Positions 1 through 6,561 of a stretch of 6,703 bases of DNA are shown one piece after another. How positions within the stretch are numbered: position 1 is the first letter of the stretch; every line of letters starts with the position of its first letter. The DNA comes from Bacteroidales bacterium (lineage in GTDB: Bacteria; Bacteroidota; Bacteroidia; Bacteroidales; Bacteroidaceae). Position numbers and translations under genes: made by a program. The stretch spans positions 1 through 6,703 of the forward strand of contig WFMB01000135.1 in NCBI GenBank assembly GCA_009177185.1, written 5' to 3'. The notes under the pieces were generated by a model. The model saw only the letters and a program-made list of their open reading frames with translations. It did no database searches and had not been told where the DNA came from.

Positions 1-298
1 ATATACTTTTTATCCTTAATATTTTCGTCGCCAATTTGGTGATGTTGTTTGCACGGTCTTTTCCGCCTGTGATTCGGCTGATGGTCGCAACGATGAGTGC
101 CTTGGTGTTTGCGTCAATCGTTCCGATAGCCTTAGCTACAGAAGCGGTTTTCTTTGCCACAGCCTCTTCTGGTGCCCATTTGTTCACTGCCCAGATGAGG
201 GATTTTCCGAGATAAATCACGATGAGCAGCACGAGAAACACCGTGACCATACCAACAACGAGGAGCTGCAAAGCCCCATAAATGTCATTTGTAATCAT
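1..298 (-). CDS. oadG: OadG-family sodium pump decarboxylase gamma subunit (partial, C-terminus beyond window)
   Basis: This frame is read from the reverse strand, starting at ATG 298-296 and staying open for 99 codons to the window edge. The protein opens MITNDIYGALQLLVVGMVTV. One hydrophobic helix spans about residues 9-30, with the GLQLxVVGMxTVF-like motif typical of OadG / methylmalonyl-CoA decarboxylase delta subunits. A cytoplasmic tail follows and contains a TGGK segment (residues 77-80), which resembles the conserved end of the family. OadG is the small membrane subunit that assembles the carboxyltransferase, biotin carrier and OadB Na+ pump into a complex coupling decarboxylation to sodium export. 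Those partners would be expected just downstream on this strand, outside the window. Which decarboxylase it serves (oxaloacetate or methylmalonyl-CoA) cannot be decided here. In Bacteroidales succinate/propionate metabolism the methylmalonyl-CoA type is common. Family assignment is fairly sure; substrate is not. Confidence 0.8.
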   Translation of the reverse strand, partial: MITNDIYGALQLLVVGMVTVFLVLLIVIYLGKSLIWAVNKWAPEEAVAKKTASVAKAIGTIDANTKALIVATISRITGGKDRANNITKLATKILRIKSI

Positions 299-343
299 AT
301 CAAGTTTAGTTTAATTGTAATCTTTTTACACTTAAAAACGGTG

Positions 344-351
344 CAAATATA
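344..351 (-). promoter_or_regulatory. Probable Bacteroidetes -7 promoter element for the OadG gene
   Basis: On the reverse strand this reads TATATTTG, a perfect match to the Bacteroidetes sigma-ABfr -7 consensus TAnnTTTG. It lies about 45 bases upstream of the OadG start. No clear TTTG -33 element was found 19-21 bases further upstream, so the call rests on the -7 box and its position in the divergent gap. Confidence 0.5.
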
Positions 352-436
352 CGAATTTGTCTCTACATCTTAGTGAATATATGTGACCTTTTTTACAAAA
401 AGAAAGAAAAAGAACCTATGGTTTAAGAAAATGTTG

Positions 437-444
437 TAACTTTG
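437..444 (+). promoter_or_regulatory. Probable Bacteroidetes -7 promoter element for the gatC-kduI unit
   Basis: TAACTTTG matches the TAnnTTTG -7 consensus perfectly and ends 31 bases before the gatC ATG, predicting a short leader of roughly 25 bases. The expected -33 TTTG is not evident 19-21 bases upstream. This suggests a promoter that may depend on an activator, which is inference. The gap to the divergent OadG promoter is under 100 bases, so a regulator bound between them could affect both. Confidence 0.5.
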
Positions 445-460
445 TCGAAAATTCAATCAA

Positions 461-472
461 TAACTAACTAAC
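461..472 (+). repeat. Three tandem TAAC units in the gatC leader
   Basis: TAAC occurs three times in a row just upstream of the gatC ATG, in place of a Shine-Dalgarno sequence. The leader of the next gene, kduI, also carries three TAAC units (1841-1844, 1851-1854, 1856-1859), there spaced apart. A/T-rich leaders without a Shine-Dalgarno are usual in Bacteroidetes, so the repeat may be chance or a leader element. No function is claimed. Confidence 0.35.
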
Positions 473-475
473 TTT

Positions 476-1837
476 ATGGAACATATATTTGCTTATATTA
501 TCAGTCTTGGTGCTGCTGTCATGATGCCAATCTTGTTTACTATTATCGGTTTGTGCATTGGCATGAAATTTGGAAAAGCTTTGAAAAGTGGACTCTTTGT
601 GGGGGTGGGGTTCATTGGTCTTAATGTGGTGACCAAGTTGCTGACTGATAATTTTACTTTACCGTTGGAAAAGATTTCGGACATATATCAGTTGGCTCTG
701 CAGGTTTTTGACATGGGGTGGCCAGCAGCTGCCGCTGTAGCTTACAACACAGCTGTGGGAGCGCTCATCATCCCTATTTTGTTGGGCGTAAACTTTTTGC
801 TCCTAATAACTAAATGTACGCGTACTGTAAATATTGATTTGTGGAACTATTGGCATTTTGCTTTTATTGGGGCTGTTGTCTATTTTGTGATGGGACAGTC
901 GTTAGCATGGGGATACTTTGCTGCCATTGTTTGCTATGTGGTGACATTAGTGATGGCTGACCTTACAGCAGAAAAGTTTCAGAAGCATTATGATTTGCCT
1001 GGTATTTCTATCCCTCAGCCTTTTTGCCAGAGTTTCACTCTGTTTGCCATACTGATAAACAAGGGGCTAAATTCGATTCCTTGCTTTTCCAAACTTGACG
1101 TGGATGCTGAAGGACTGAAACGAAAGTTTGGCGTGCTGGGTGAACCTCTTGTTCTGGGTGTTCTTGTGGGTGTATTGATTGGTGTAGCAGCTCAATTTGA
1201 TATCAAACTCATTTTGGCATTGGGTGTTACAATGGGTGCAGTGATGGAGCTGATTCCACGTATCACAAGTTTGTTTATTGACGGTTTGAAACCTATTGCA
1301 GAGAAAACACAAGAGGTGGTGAAGCGGAAGTTTAAGGGCAAGAAAATCTATATTGGTATGTCGCCTGCTTTGGTGATTGGTCATCCGACAACATTGGTGT
1401 GCTCTGTCATCCTTATCCCCGTCATTTTGGCTGTAGCAGTTGTGTTGCTTGGTAACCAATTTCTGCCATTGGCATCGTTGGCGGGTATGTTTTATTTGTT
1501 CCCTCTCATCCTGCCGTATACGAAAGGCAATGTGGTGAAGAGTTTGATTATTGGCTTCATCGCTTTGGTGGCAGGTCTCTACTTTGTTACAGATATGGCA
1601 CCTGCATTCACACAGGCCGCTCATGAGGTTTATGCTGCCACAAAGAATGATGCGGCTAAAATACCCGATGGGTTTGAAGCTGGCGCACTCGATTTTGCGT
1701 CGAGTCTCTTTGGCTGGTTCATCTACAAGTGTGTGGCTTCATTGGAATGGATTGGCGCAGGAATACTGACCTTGATTACTATAGGCATGGTGGTATGGAA
1801 CCGTATGCGCATTGTGAGGGAAGAAAAATTTGAATGA
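476..1837 (+). CDS. gatC: GatC-like PTS galactitol-family IIC permease, without IIA/IIB partners
   Basis: A 453-residue polytopic membrane protein, close to the usual length of galactitol IIC proteins (about 450). Several stretches correspond to E. coli GatC: DMGWP (residues 79-83), RTVNIDLWNYWH (116-127), the KFGVLGEP loop (217-224) holding the GEP glutamate typical of IIC substrate sites, and SPALVIGH (296-303). About ten or more hydrophobic segments are visible. In a complete PTS, IIC moves the sugar inward while IIB phosphorylates it. Here no IIA, IIB, EI or HPr gene is nearby and no IIB domain is fused, so transport is likely not phosphorylating, or uses distant partners. The gene sits 31 bases before kduI on the same strand, with no terminator between. 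This context suggests an acidic ketosugar from uronate degradation as substrate rather than galactitol. Start: ATG after an A/T-rich leader with a -7 promoter box. Family is secure; substrate is inferred. Confidence 0.88.
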   Translation: MEHIFAYIISLGAAVMMPILFTIIGLCIGMKFGKALKSGLFVGVGFIGLNVVTKLLTDNFTLPLEKISDIYQLALQVFDMGWPAAAAVAYNTAVGALIIPILLGVNFLLLITKCTRTVNIDLWNYWHFAFIGAVVYFVMGQSLAWGYFAAIVCYVVTLVMADLTAEKFQKHYDLPGISIPQPFCQSFTLFAILINKGLNSIPCFSKLDVDAEGLKRKFGVLGEPLVLGVLVGVLIGVAAQFDIKLILALGVTMGAVMELIPRITSLFIDGLKPIAEKTQEVVKRKFKGKKIYIGMSPALVIGHPTTLVCSVILIPVILAVAVVLLGNQFLPLASLAGMFYLFPLILPYTKGNVVKSLIIGFIALVAGLYFVTDMAPAFTQAAHEVYAATKNDAAKIPDGFEAGALDFASSLFGWFIYKCVASLEWIGAGILTLITIGMVVWNRMRIVREEKFE

Positions 1838-1868
1838 TGCTAACATTGACTAACATAACAAAAGACCT

Positions 1869-1925
1869 ATGAAAAAAGTATTTGTAAGTTTTGCCCTGAT
1901 GATGGGTACATTGGGCATGAACGCC
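1869..1925 (+). other. Predicted signal peptide of KduI (residues 1-19)
   Basis: Residues 1-19 have two lysines, then a hydrophobic core ([14 protein letters not shown]), then NA before Gln20. Cleavage after Ala19 would leave Gln at the new N-terminus, which agrees with the Bacteroidetes preference for Gln at +1 of signal peptidase I substrates (the Q-rule). There is no lipobox cysteine, so a soluble periplasmic protein is expected rather than a lipoprotein. The residue at -3 is Met, less typical than a small residue. Confidence 0.8.
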
Positions 1926-2843
1926 CAAATGAACGTAAGCTTCCAAAAAGCTTGCCATCCAGATGATGTGAAACACTATGACACGCAGACGCTCCGTGAC
2001 CGCTTTGTGATGGAGCAGGTTATGTCGCCCGATGAAATTAACCTTACCTATTCTATGTACGATCGTTTCATCTTCGGTGGTGCGATGCCTGTCACCAAAG
2101 ACTTGAAACTAGAAACTTTTCCAGAGTTACGTGCTCCGTACTTCCTTCACAATCGTGAGATTGGTATCATCAACACAGCTGGTGCTGGTGTGGTGATTGT
2201 GGATGGTGTAGAATATCCCTTGGGGGAAAAGGAGGCTCTCTACATTGGTCGTGGCAATCTCGGTAAGGATAAGAAGGGTAATGGTATAGAGTCCAATCAG
2301 GAAGTTGTTTTCCGTTCTAAAGACCCTAAGAACCCTGCAAAGTTCTACATCAACTCAGCCACAGCGCATCAGCACTACAAGACACAATGGATTACCCTTG
2401 ACGGTCGTAAGAACGGCAAGGTGCAGTCGCTGAAAGCTACTGTACTCGGTCCTTTGGGAACTTTGGCAGAATCTAATCAGCGCACCATCTACCAACTCAT
2501 TGTCAACACAACCCTTGAAGAAGGACCTTGCCAGTTGCAGATGGGTTTGACACAGTTGCAAGAGGGTAGTGTGTGGAACACGATGCCACCTCATACTCAT
2601 GGTCGCCGCATTGAAGCCTACTATTACTTCAACCTGCCCGATGGACAGACTATCAGCCACATCATGGGTGAACCACAAGAGAGCCGTGTCGTATGGCTTC
2701 ACAACGAACAAGCCATTATGTCGCCCGAATGGTCAATCCATGCAGCTTCCGCCACGTACTATTATACCTTTATCTGGGGTATGGCAGGGGAGAATCTTGA
2801 CTACAATGACAAAGATGTTATTAAGGTGAGCGACATCAAGTAA
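1869..2843 (+). CDS. kduI: 5-keto-4-deoxyuronate isomerase (KduI) with N-terminal signal peptide
   Basis: The enzyme interconverts 5-keto-4-deoxyuronate (DKI) and 3-deoxy-D-glycero-2,5-hexodiulosonate (DKII), the step after unsaturated uronates are freed from pectin or glycosaminoglycan fragments. The metal site of the cupin fold is complete: His242, His244 and Glu249 in PHTHGRRIE, and His291 in WSIH. These correspond to His196, His198, Glu203 and His245 of E. coli Kdu[27 protein letters not shown] and FIWGMAGEN are further family blocks. At 324 residues it is about 45 longer than the usual ~278. Twenty of the extra residues form a signal peptide (1-19, then Gln20); the rest are insertions near residues 130-144 and 176-200. 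Met21 lines up with the normal KduI start, but the upstream ATG is favoured because residues 1-20 form a well-made signal sequence. It is in an apparent operon with the IIC permease and is followed by a terminator. Function is very likely; periplasmic location is likely. Confidence 0.95.
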   Translation: MKKVFVSFALMMGTLGMNAQMNVSFQKACHPDDVKHYDTQTLRDRFVMEQVMSPDEINLTYSMYDRFIFGGAMPVTKDLKLETFPELRAPYFLHNREIGIINTAGAGVVIVDGVEYPLGEKEALYIGRGNLGKDKKGNGIESNQEVVFRSKDPKNPAKFYINSATAHQHYKTQWITLDGRKNGKVQSLKATVLGPLGTLAESNQRTIYQLIVNTTLEEGPCQLQMGLTQLQEGSVWNTMPPHTHGRRIEAYYYFNLPDGQTISHIMGEPQESRVVWLHNEQAIMSPEWSIHAASATYYYTFIWGMAGENLDYNDKDVIKVSDIK

Positions 2844-2869
2844 GGATATTTTTTACGAAAAGAAATAGG

Positions 2870-2905
2870 TAGCTCCGTCTCATAATAGAGATGGAGCTAT
2901 TTTTT
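2870..2905 (+). terminator. Rho-independent terminator after kduI
   Basis: Bases 2870-2881 pair with 2888-2899, giving a 12-bp stem with one G-T pair (TAGCTCCGTCTC against GAGATGGAGCTA). The loop is ATAATA and a run of six T follows at 2900-2905. The hairpin starts 26 bases after the kduI stop and cleanly separates the gatC-kduI unit from the ABC ATPase unit, whose promoter begins ten bases further on. Confidence 0.88.
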
Positions 2906-2914
2906 GTGGGTTTG

Positions 2915-2946
2915 TTTGTCTGTATGGCTTTTATATCGTAATTTTG
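2915..2946 (+). promoter_or_regulatory. Bacteroidetes-type promoter for the ABC ATPase/hydrolase unit
   Basis: A TTTG -33 box at 2915-2918 is followed after 20 bases by TAATTTTG at 2939-2946, a perfect TAnnTTTG -7 box. The spacing matches the sigma-ABfr consensus (19-21). The predicted start of transcription lies near 2953, some 20 bases before the ATG at 2975. An additional TTTG at 2911-2914 is out of ideal spacing. Confidence 0.75.
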
Positions 2947-2974
2947 TAGAGTGAAAAAGATTTAGAAAAAGAAC

Positions 2975-4573
2975 ATGCAAAATTTGATTGAAATAAAAGG
3001 TGGGGAAGTACGCCATCCTCTTTATAGGATGAATGCACCTATTGACTTCGAGTTGCAGGTAGGTGAGCAATTGGCAATCGTGGGTGATAATGGTAGTGGA
3101 AAAACACGTTTGGTGGATATCATTACGGGGAAATGTGCATTGATGCCGATGAATGGGGTGCGCTATGACTTTACGCCAAGCAAGGCTAAGTTGGTCAGCG
3201 ACAATGTGAAGTATCTGTCGTTTCGTGACTCGTATGGAACGAATGAAGGAGTGTATTACTACCAACAGCGTTGGAATCAGAACGATATAGAAGAGACACC
3301 GCTGGTGAGAGATTTGTTGGCGGAGTCGTTCCGTATAGCAGAGGAAGGATTGACAAGAAAAACGGTGTTTGACAAGTTTGTGGTACGTGACGAATCGCCT
3401 GAAGAAGAGGCTGTGCGTGTGGCGCAGGAAGAAGCCGATAGGCGAGAGATGCATGTCGAACTGGAGAAGGTGAGGAAACGTTTGTATGAGATTTTCCATC
3501 TGGAGCAACTGGTGGACAAGCACGTGATTCTATTGAGTAGTGGTGAGTTACGCAAGTTTCAGTTGACAAAGACTTTGTTGACAAATCCACGAGTACTCAT
3601 TATGGACAATCCTTTTATTGGTTTGGATGTGACAGCTCGTGCTCAGTTGGCAGAGTTTTTGACATTGCTGGCTCGTGAGACGAATGTGACAGTGGTATTG
3701 GTGCTGTCGAAGACAGATGATATCCCCGACTTTATCACACATGTGGTAGAAGTGAAAGATATGAAGGTGGAACAGAAGGTGACATTGGACTACTATCGCG
3801 AGCATCGTGCTTCTGTTCCAGCACGGATGCTTTCTGTAGAGAAAGAGCAAGCAATCATCGCATTGCCGTATGCAGGAGATGCAGAGTTGGAGGTTGTGTC
3901 GGGTACACGGCAGGTAATAGACTTCCGTAAAGTGAACATCCGCTATGGTGAACGTCACATCTTGAAGGACTTAAGTTTCACAGTGATGAATGGTGAGCAC
4001 TGGGCGTTGAGCGGAGAAAACGGGGCAGGAAAATCGACGCTGTTAAGTATCGTGTGTGCTGATAATCCGCAGAGTTATGCAAATGACATTGTTCTCTTTG
4101 GACATCAACGTGGGAAAGGAGAGAGCATTTGGGACATCAAGAAACATATTGGTTATATATCCCCAGAGATGCATCGTGCCTATATGAGAGATATTCCTGC
4201 GGTGGACATTGTGGCAAGCGGACTCAGCGATGTGTCAGGACTCTATCGGAAACCTAAGCCAGAGCAGCGAGCTGTTTGTGAGTTCTGGATGGATGTGTTT
4301 GGCATTCGAGAGAAGGCTGACACGACCTTTCTGAAGTTGAGTAGCGGTGAGCAACGATTGGTATTGTTAGCCAGGGCATTTGTGAAAGACCCCTCATTGT
4401 TAATTTTGGATGAACCTTTGCATGGGCTTGACTTGAAGAATCGCCGGTTGGTAAAGGATGTCATCGAAGTGTTTTGCCAGCGCAAAGACAAGACGCTGCT
4501 GATGGTGACGCACTATCGGGAGGAACTCCCCAACAACATTGACCACGAAATTTTTCTAAAAAAGCAGCAATGA
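2975..4573 (+). CDS. modF: ModF/PhrA-like twin ABC ATPase, no transmembrane domain
   Basis: A 532-residue soluble protein with two ABC ATPase domains in tandem. Domain 1 has Walker A GDNGSGKT (37-44), signature LSSGE (187-191) and Walker B VLIMDNP (207-213). Domain 2 has Walker A GENGAGKST (347-355), signature LSSGE (455-459), Walker B LLILDEP (475-481), D-loop GLD (484-486) and H-loop His513. The blocks ESIWDIKKHIGYIS and SGENGAGKSTLLSIV, and the overall plan, match E. coli ModF (490 residues). The role of ModF is poorly defined; it is named for its place beside molybdate transport genes. No modABC lies here. Domain 1 is unusual: the catalytic Glu is Asn212, the H-loop His is Ser245, and the stretch from Walker A to signature (about 145 residues) includes an acidic, probably helical insertion near 126-165. 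Domain 2 probably does the hydrolysis. It has its own promoter, and its stop overlaps the start of the following hydrolase gene. Confidence 0.88.
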   Translation: MQNLIEIKGGEVRHPLYRMNAPIDFELQVGEQLAIVGDNGSGKTRLVDIITGKCALMPMNGVRYDFTPSKAKLVSDNVKYLSFRDSYGTNEGVYYYQQRWNQNDIEETPLVRDLLAESFRIAEEGLTRKTVFDKFVVRDESPEEEAVRVAQEEADRREMHVELEKVRKRLYEIFHLEQLVDKHVILLSSGELRKFQLTKTLLTNPRVLIMDNPFIGLDVTARAQLAEFLTLLARETNVTVVLVLSKTDDIPDFITHVVEVKDMKVEQKVTLDYYREHRASVPARMLSVEKEQAIIALPYAGDAELEVVSGTRQVIDFRKVNIRYGERHILKDLSFTVMNGEHWALSGENGAGKSTLLSIVCADNPQSYANDIVLFGHQRGKGESIWDIKKHIGYISPEMHRAYMRDIPAVDIVASGLSDVSGLYRKPKPEQRAVCEFWMDVFGIREKADTTFLKLSSGEQRLVLLARAFVKDPSLLILDEPLHGLDLKNRRLVKDVIEVFCQRKDKTLLMVTHYREELPNNIDHEIFLKKQQ

Positions 4574-5154
4574 AGATTATATATTTCCATGGGTTCGGTT
4601 CTTCACATGCCAGTGGAACCGTAGAGACGTTGAGAAGAGAATTAGCTGAGGACGAAGTGATTGCCCCCGACATTCCCATTGACCCTGTTGATGCCTTGCC
4701 CTACTTGAAGGAACTATGTAAGCAGGAACGTCCTGACCTGATTATTGGCACAAGTATGGGAGGCATGTATGCCCAGCAAATGCGATCGTTCAAGCGTGTT
4801 TTAGTGAACCCTGCCTTTACGATGTCAACGATGTCGAAGGTGTTGCGCACGGGTGAATACCAGTTCTATAATGGTCGTTATGATGGGGCGAAAACCTTTA
4901 AGATAACAAAGGATGTCATTCAGCATCATAACCAAATGGAACGCCAACAATTCAAGAATATCACTCCTGAAGAGAAAGAGACATGCTGGTGTCTGGTCGG
5001 TTTACATGACACATCTGTTACAAATGCAGAATCGCTCTTTAAAAGGAATTATCTTGCAAATCATGTGATTCGCTTTGATGGCGAGCATCAATTGAATGAT
5101 AAAGTCATTAAAAAAGTGTTGATACCACTTATTGAACAATTGAGAAATGCCTGA
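4570..5154 (+). CDS. YqiA/YcfP-type alpha/beta-hydrolase (putative esterase)
   Basis: A 194-residue cytoplasmic protein resembling the YqiA/UPF0227 esterase family. The start KIIYFHGFGSS (2-12) gives the oxyanion strand and HGF motif. GTSMGG (60-65) is the nucleophile elbow with Ser62. GLHDTSV (144-150) supplies a probable acid, Asp147, and GEHQLND (171-177) supplies His173, so a full Ser-Asp-His triad appears to be present. VNPAF (79-83) matches the conserved NPA of the family. E. coli YqiA hydrolyses short acyl esters in vitro, but the natural substrate is unknown. The ATG overlaps the TGA of the ATPase gene (ATGA), which indicates translational coupling. The pair probably serves one process, which the sequence does not reveal. 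It ends 43 bases from the convergent DUF4270 gene. Confidence 0.8.
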   Translation: MKIIYFHGFGSSHASGTVETLRRELAEDEVIAPDIPIDPVDALPYLKELCKQERPDLIIGTSMGGMYAQQMRSFKRVLVNPAFTMSTMSKVLRTGEYQFYNGRYDGAKTFKITKDVIQHHNQMERQQFKNITPEEKETCWCLVGLHDTSVTNAESLFKRNYLANHVIRFDGEHQLNDKVIKKVLIPLIEQLRNA

Positions 5155-5197
5155 ATGTCTTCTGAGGAATTGTGGTAAAACCAAAAAGGATGTTCTT

Positions 5198-6553
5198 TTA
5201 TTGAAAAGCGGAGTATATCACTTCTAACTGAAGTTTATTGGCTTCACCACCAACCAGACGGGCGCTGCTCATACTGAAGTCGTGGTTCAGTTTCACAATC
5301 TTTCCACTTGAATCACTGGTTGTCTCCACTGGAATGATGAGGACTTTGTCCCAATTCTCTGTTGCTTTACCTTCTGCCTTTTCGTGTGCCATTATGGTAA
5401 CAAGGCGCGAGATATTAGAGAACACATACGAGTTTGTGGAACTATTGAATGTCGCTAAGTAGGACTCTTTGCCGTCATTTACTTGATAGTTTTCAAAGAA
5501 GCCGTTCAAGTAGTCGTCCAACCGCACAAGCAGTACAGTCTTGGGGATGCTAAGTTTGAAAGGACTCTCCACCAAGTCGTTGTATCGTGTGAGGGTCAGT
5601 TTTGCCGAGTTGATGGTATCTGTCATATTTAGTTGATTCGCTGGAATAGTTGCCATCGTGAAAATTCCAGCAGGACTCTTCAGATAGGTGGCACTATGGT
5701 CATCAAGCAATCTGTCCAAGTTCGAGTTTTCAAAATGAGTCGCTTCCACCACAGCATCTGTGGCAGCAAATGAACAAACTCCTGTCGTATCTTTCTTGTA
5801 ATCAACATCGTAATACCTAAATGTCAAGTTGAGCTGTACGATGTCGATGTATGCCATTGCTCCGTCACCTTGCTCTAACTTAAAGTACAGACCTTTGCTG
5901 CAAGGGTTGCCGCTGTTAAGCCAAGTGACAGTATTTGCAAAGTGGTTAGGATTCTTTCGATAATCACGGAAAATCTTTGTGCCTAACTCAACAGGGAGGC
6001 TTACCCGAATGTTGCGATTATAGTTATTTGACCATCGTGCCGAATCCGTAATCGTGCGGTCGCTCAGTGTGAACCACTTGGTTGCAATCGGCTGTTCATC
6101 TGCATTGTAATACTCTTCAGGAACAATGTTCGTGTAATAGTTTGCATTAGGGTCAAGCTGCTTATTCAGTTCATAGACACAGAGCTTAAACGTAGCCAAT
6201 GAATCACCTACAAAGTCTTTGACGAATAGGCGAAGATCCATCTGTATGCACTCGTCATTTATGATGTCAGGCAACTCAAATGCTTCGTCGCAATGGAATT
6301 GAGCTAAGAAGTCACTCTTGATTGTTGTGCCTGTTTCTGGGTCTGTAAAACGACCCAGATAAGAAAGGTTGGTGCGTGCCAATACTGCGTCGCCTACCGC
6401 ATACGACTCCGTGGTGACATCGTATGTTTGGTATTTCTTGGTAACGATGTCGGTAGCAGGCATCATGTCAACTCCGAACGTGGATGTCTCGTCGTCACAT
6501 GATACGAGCGCAACCAGCGCCATGATCCATACAAACAGATGTGTAAATCTCAT
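5198..6553 (-). CDS. DUF4270 family lipoprotein, function unknown
   Basis: A 451-residue protein with a lipoprotein signal: hydrophobic residues 5-17 and lipobox LVSC with Cys19. CDDETSTFGVDMMP after the cysteine is the characteristic start of Bacteroidetes DUF4270 proteins. Acidic residues directly after the lipidated Cys resemble the surface-export signal described for Bacteroidetes lipoproteins, so placement on the outer face of the outer membrane is plausible. The rest is rich in beta-type sequence (many alternating polar/hydrophobic stretches, Asn, Asp and Tyr) with no catalytic motif I recognise. It starts 8 bases after the stop of the probable glycogen synthase gene and is likely co-transcribed with it. 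That pairing is, as I recall, recurrent in Bacteroidales, but no role in glycogen metabolism has been established. It is complete and intact. Family assignment is good; function is unassigned. Confidence 0.85.
   Translation of the reverse strand: MRFTHLFVWIMALVALVSCDDETSTFGVDMMPATDIVTKKYQTYDVTTESYAVGDAVLARTNLSYLGRFTDPETGTTIKSDFLAQFHCDEAFELPDIINDECIQMDLRLFVKDFVGDSLATFKLCVYELNKQLDPNANYYTNIVPEEYYNADEQPIATKWFTLSDRTITDSARWSNNYNRNIRVSLPVELGTKIFRDYRKNPNHFANTVTWLNSGNPCSKGLYFKLEQGDGAMAYIDIVQLNLTFRYYDVDYKKDTTGVCSFAATDAVVEATHFENSNLDRLLDDHSATYLKSPAGIFTMATIPANQLNMTDTINSAKLTLTRYNDLVESPFKLSIPKTVLLVRLDDYLNGFFENYQVNDGKESYLATFNSSTNSYVFSNISRLVTIMAHEKAEGKATENWDKVLIIPVETTSDSSGKIVKLNHDFSMSSARLVGGEANKLQLEVIYSAFQ
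6497..6553 (-). other. Lipoprotein signal peptide with acidic post-cysteine export signal
   Basis: Residues 1-19 of the DUF4270 protein are a short signal with Arg2, hydrophobic core LFVWIMALVALVS and lipid-acceptor Cys19. The following D20 D21 E22 resemble the lipoprotein export signal (acidic residues at +2 onward) that directs Bacteroidetes lipoproteins to the cell surface. Confidence 0.75.
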
Positions 6554-6561
6554 GTCTTGTC

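Noticed and set aside
299..475. Possible riboswitch or small RNA in the divergent OadG/gatC gap
   Set aside because: No convincing stem structure or conserved motif was seen. Both predicted leaders are short (about 25-40 bases), leaving little room for a riboswitch.
1067..1624. A 185-codon open frame on the minus strand inside gatC
   Set aside because: Its product is rich in His, Cys and Gln with no recognisable domain, and it lies wholly antisense to a well-matched IIC gene. It is a shadow of that gene's codon pattern.
1931..1931. Alternative KduI start at Met21
   Set aside because: It would give a protein of normal cytosolic form, but it discards a well-formed signal peptide in perfect frame, and the upstream ATG has the expected spacing from gatC.
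2897..3958. Several minus-strand open frames of 92-208 codons across the ABC ATPase gene
   Set aside because: All are antisense to a strongly supported twin ABC ATPase, have no family resemblance, and overlap each other in different frames.
5184..5199. Small hairpin AAAAG/CTTTT in the gap between the hydrolase and DUF4270 genes, considered as a bidirectional terminator
   Set aside because: The stem is only 5-6 pairs, nearly all A-T, and overlaps the DUF4270 stop codon. It is too weak to call from sequence.
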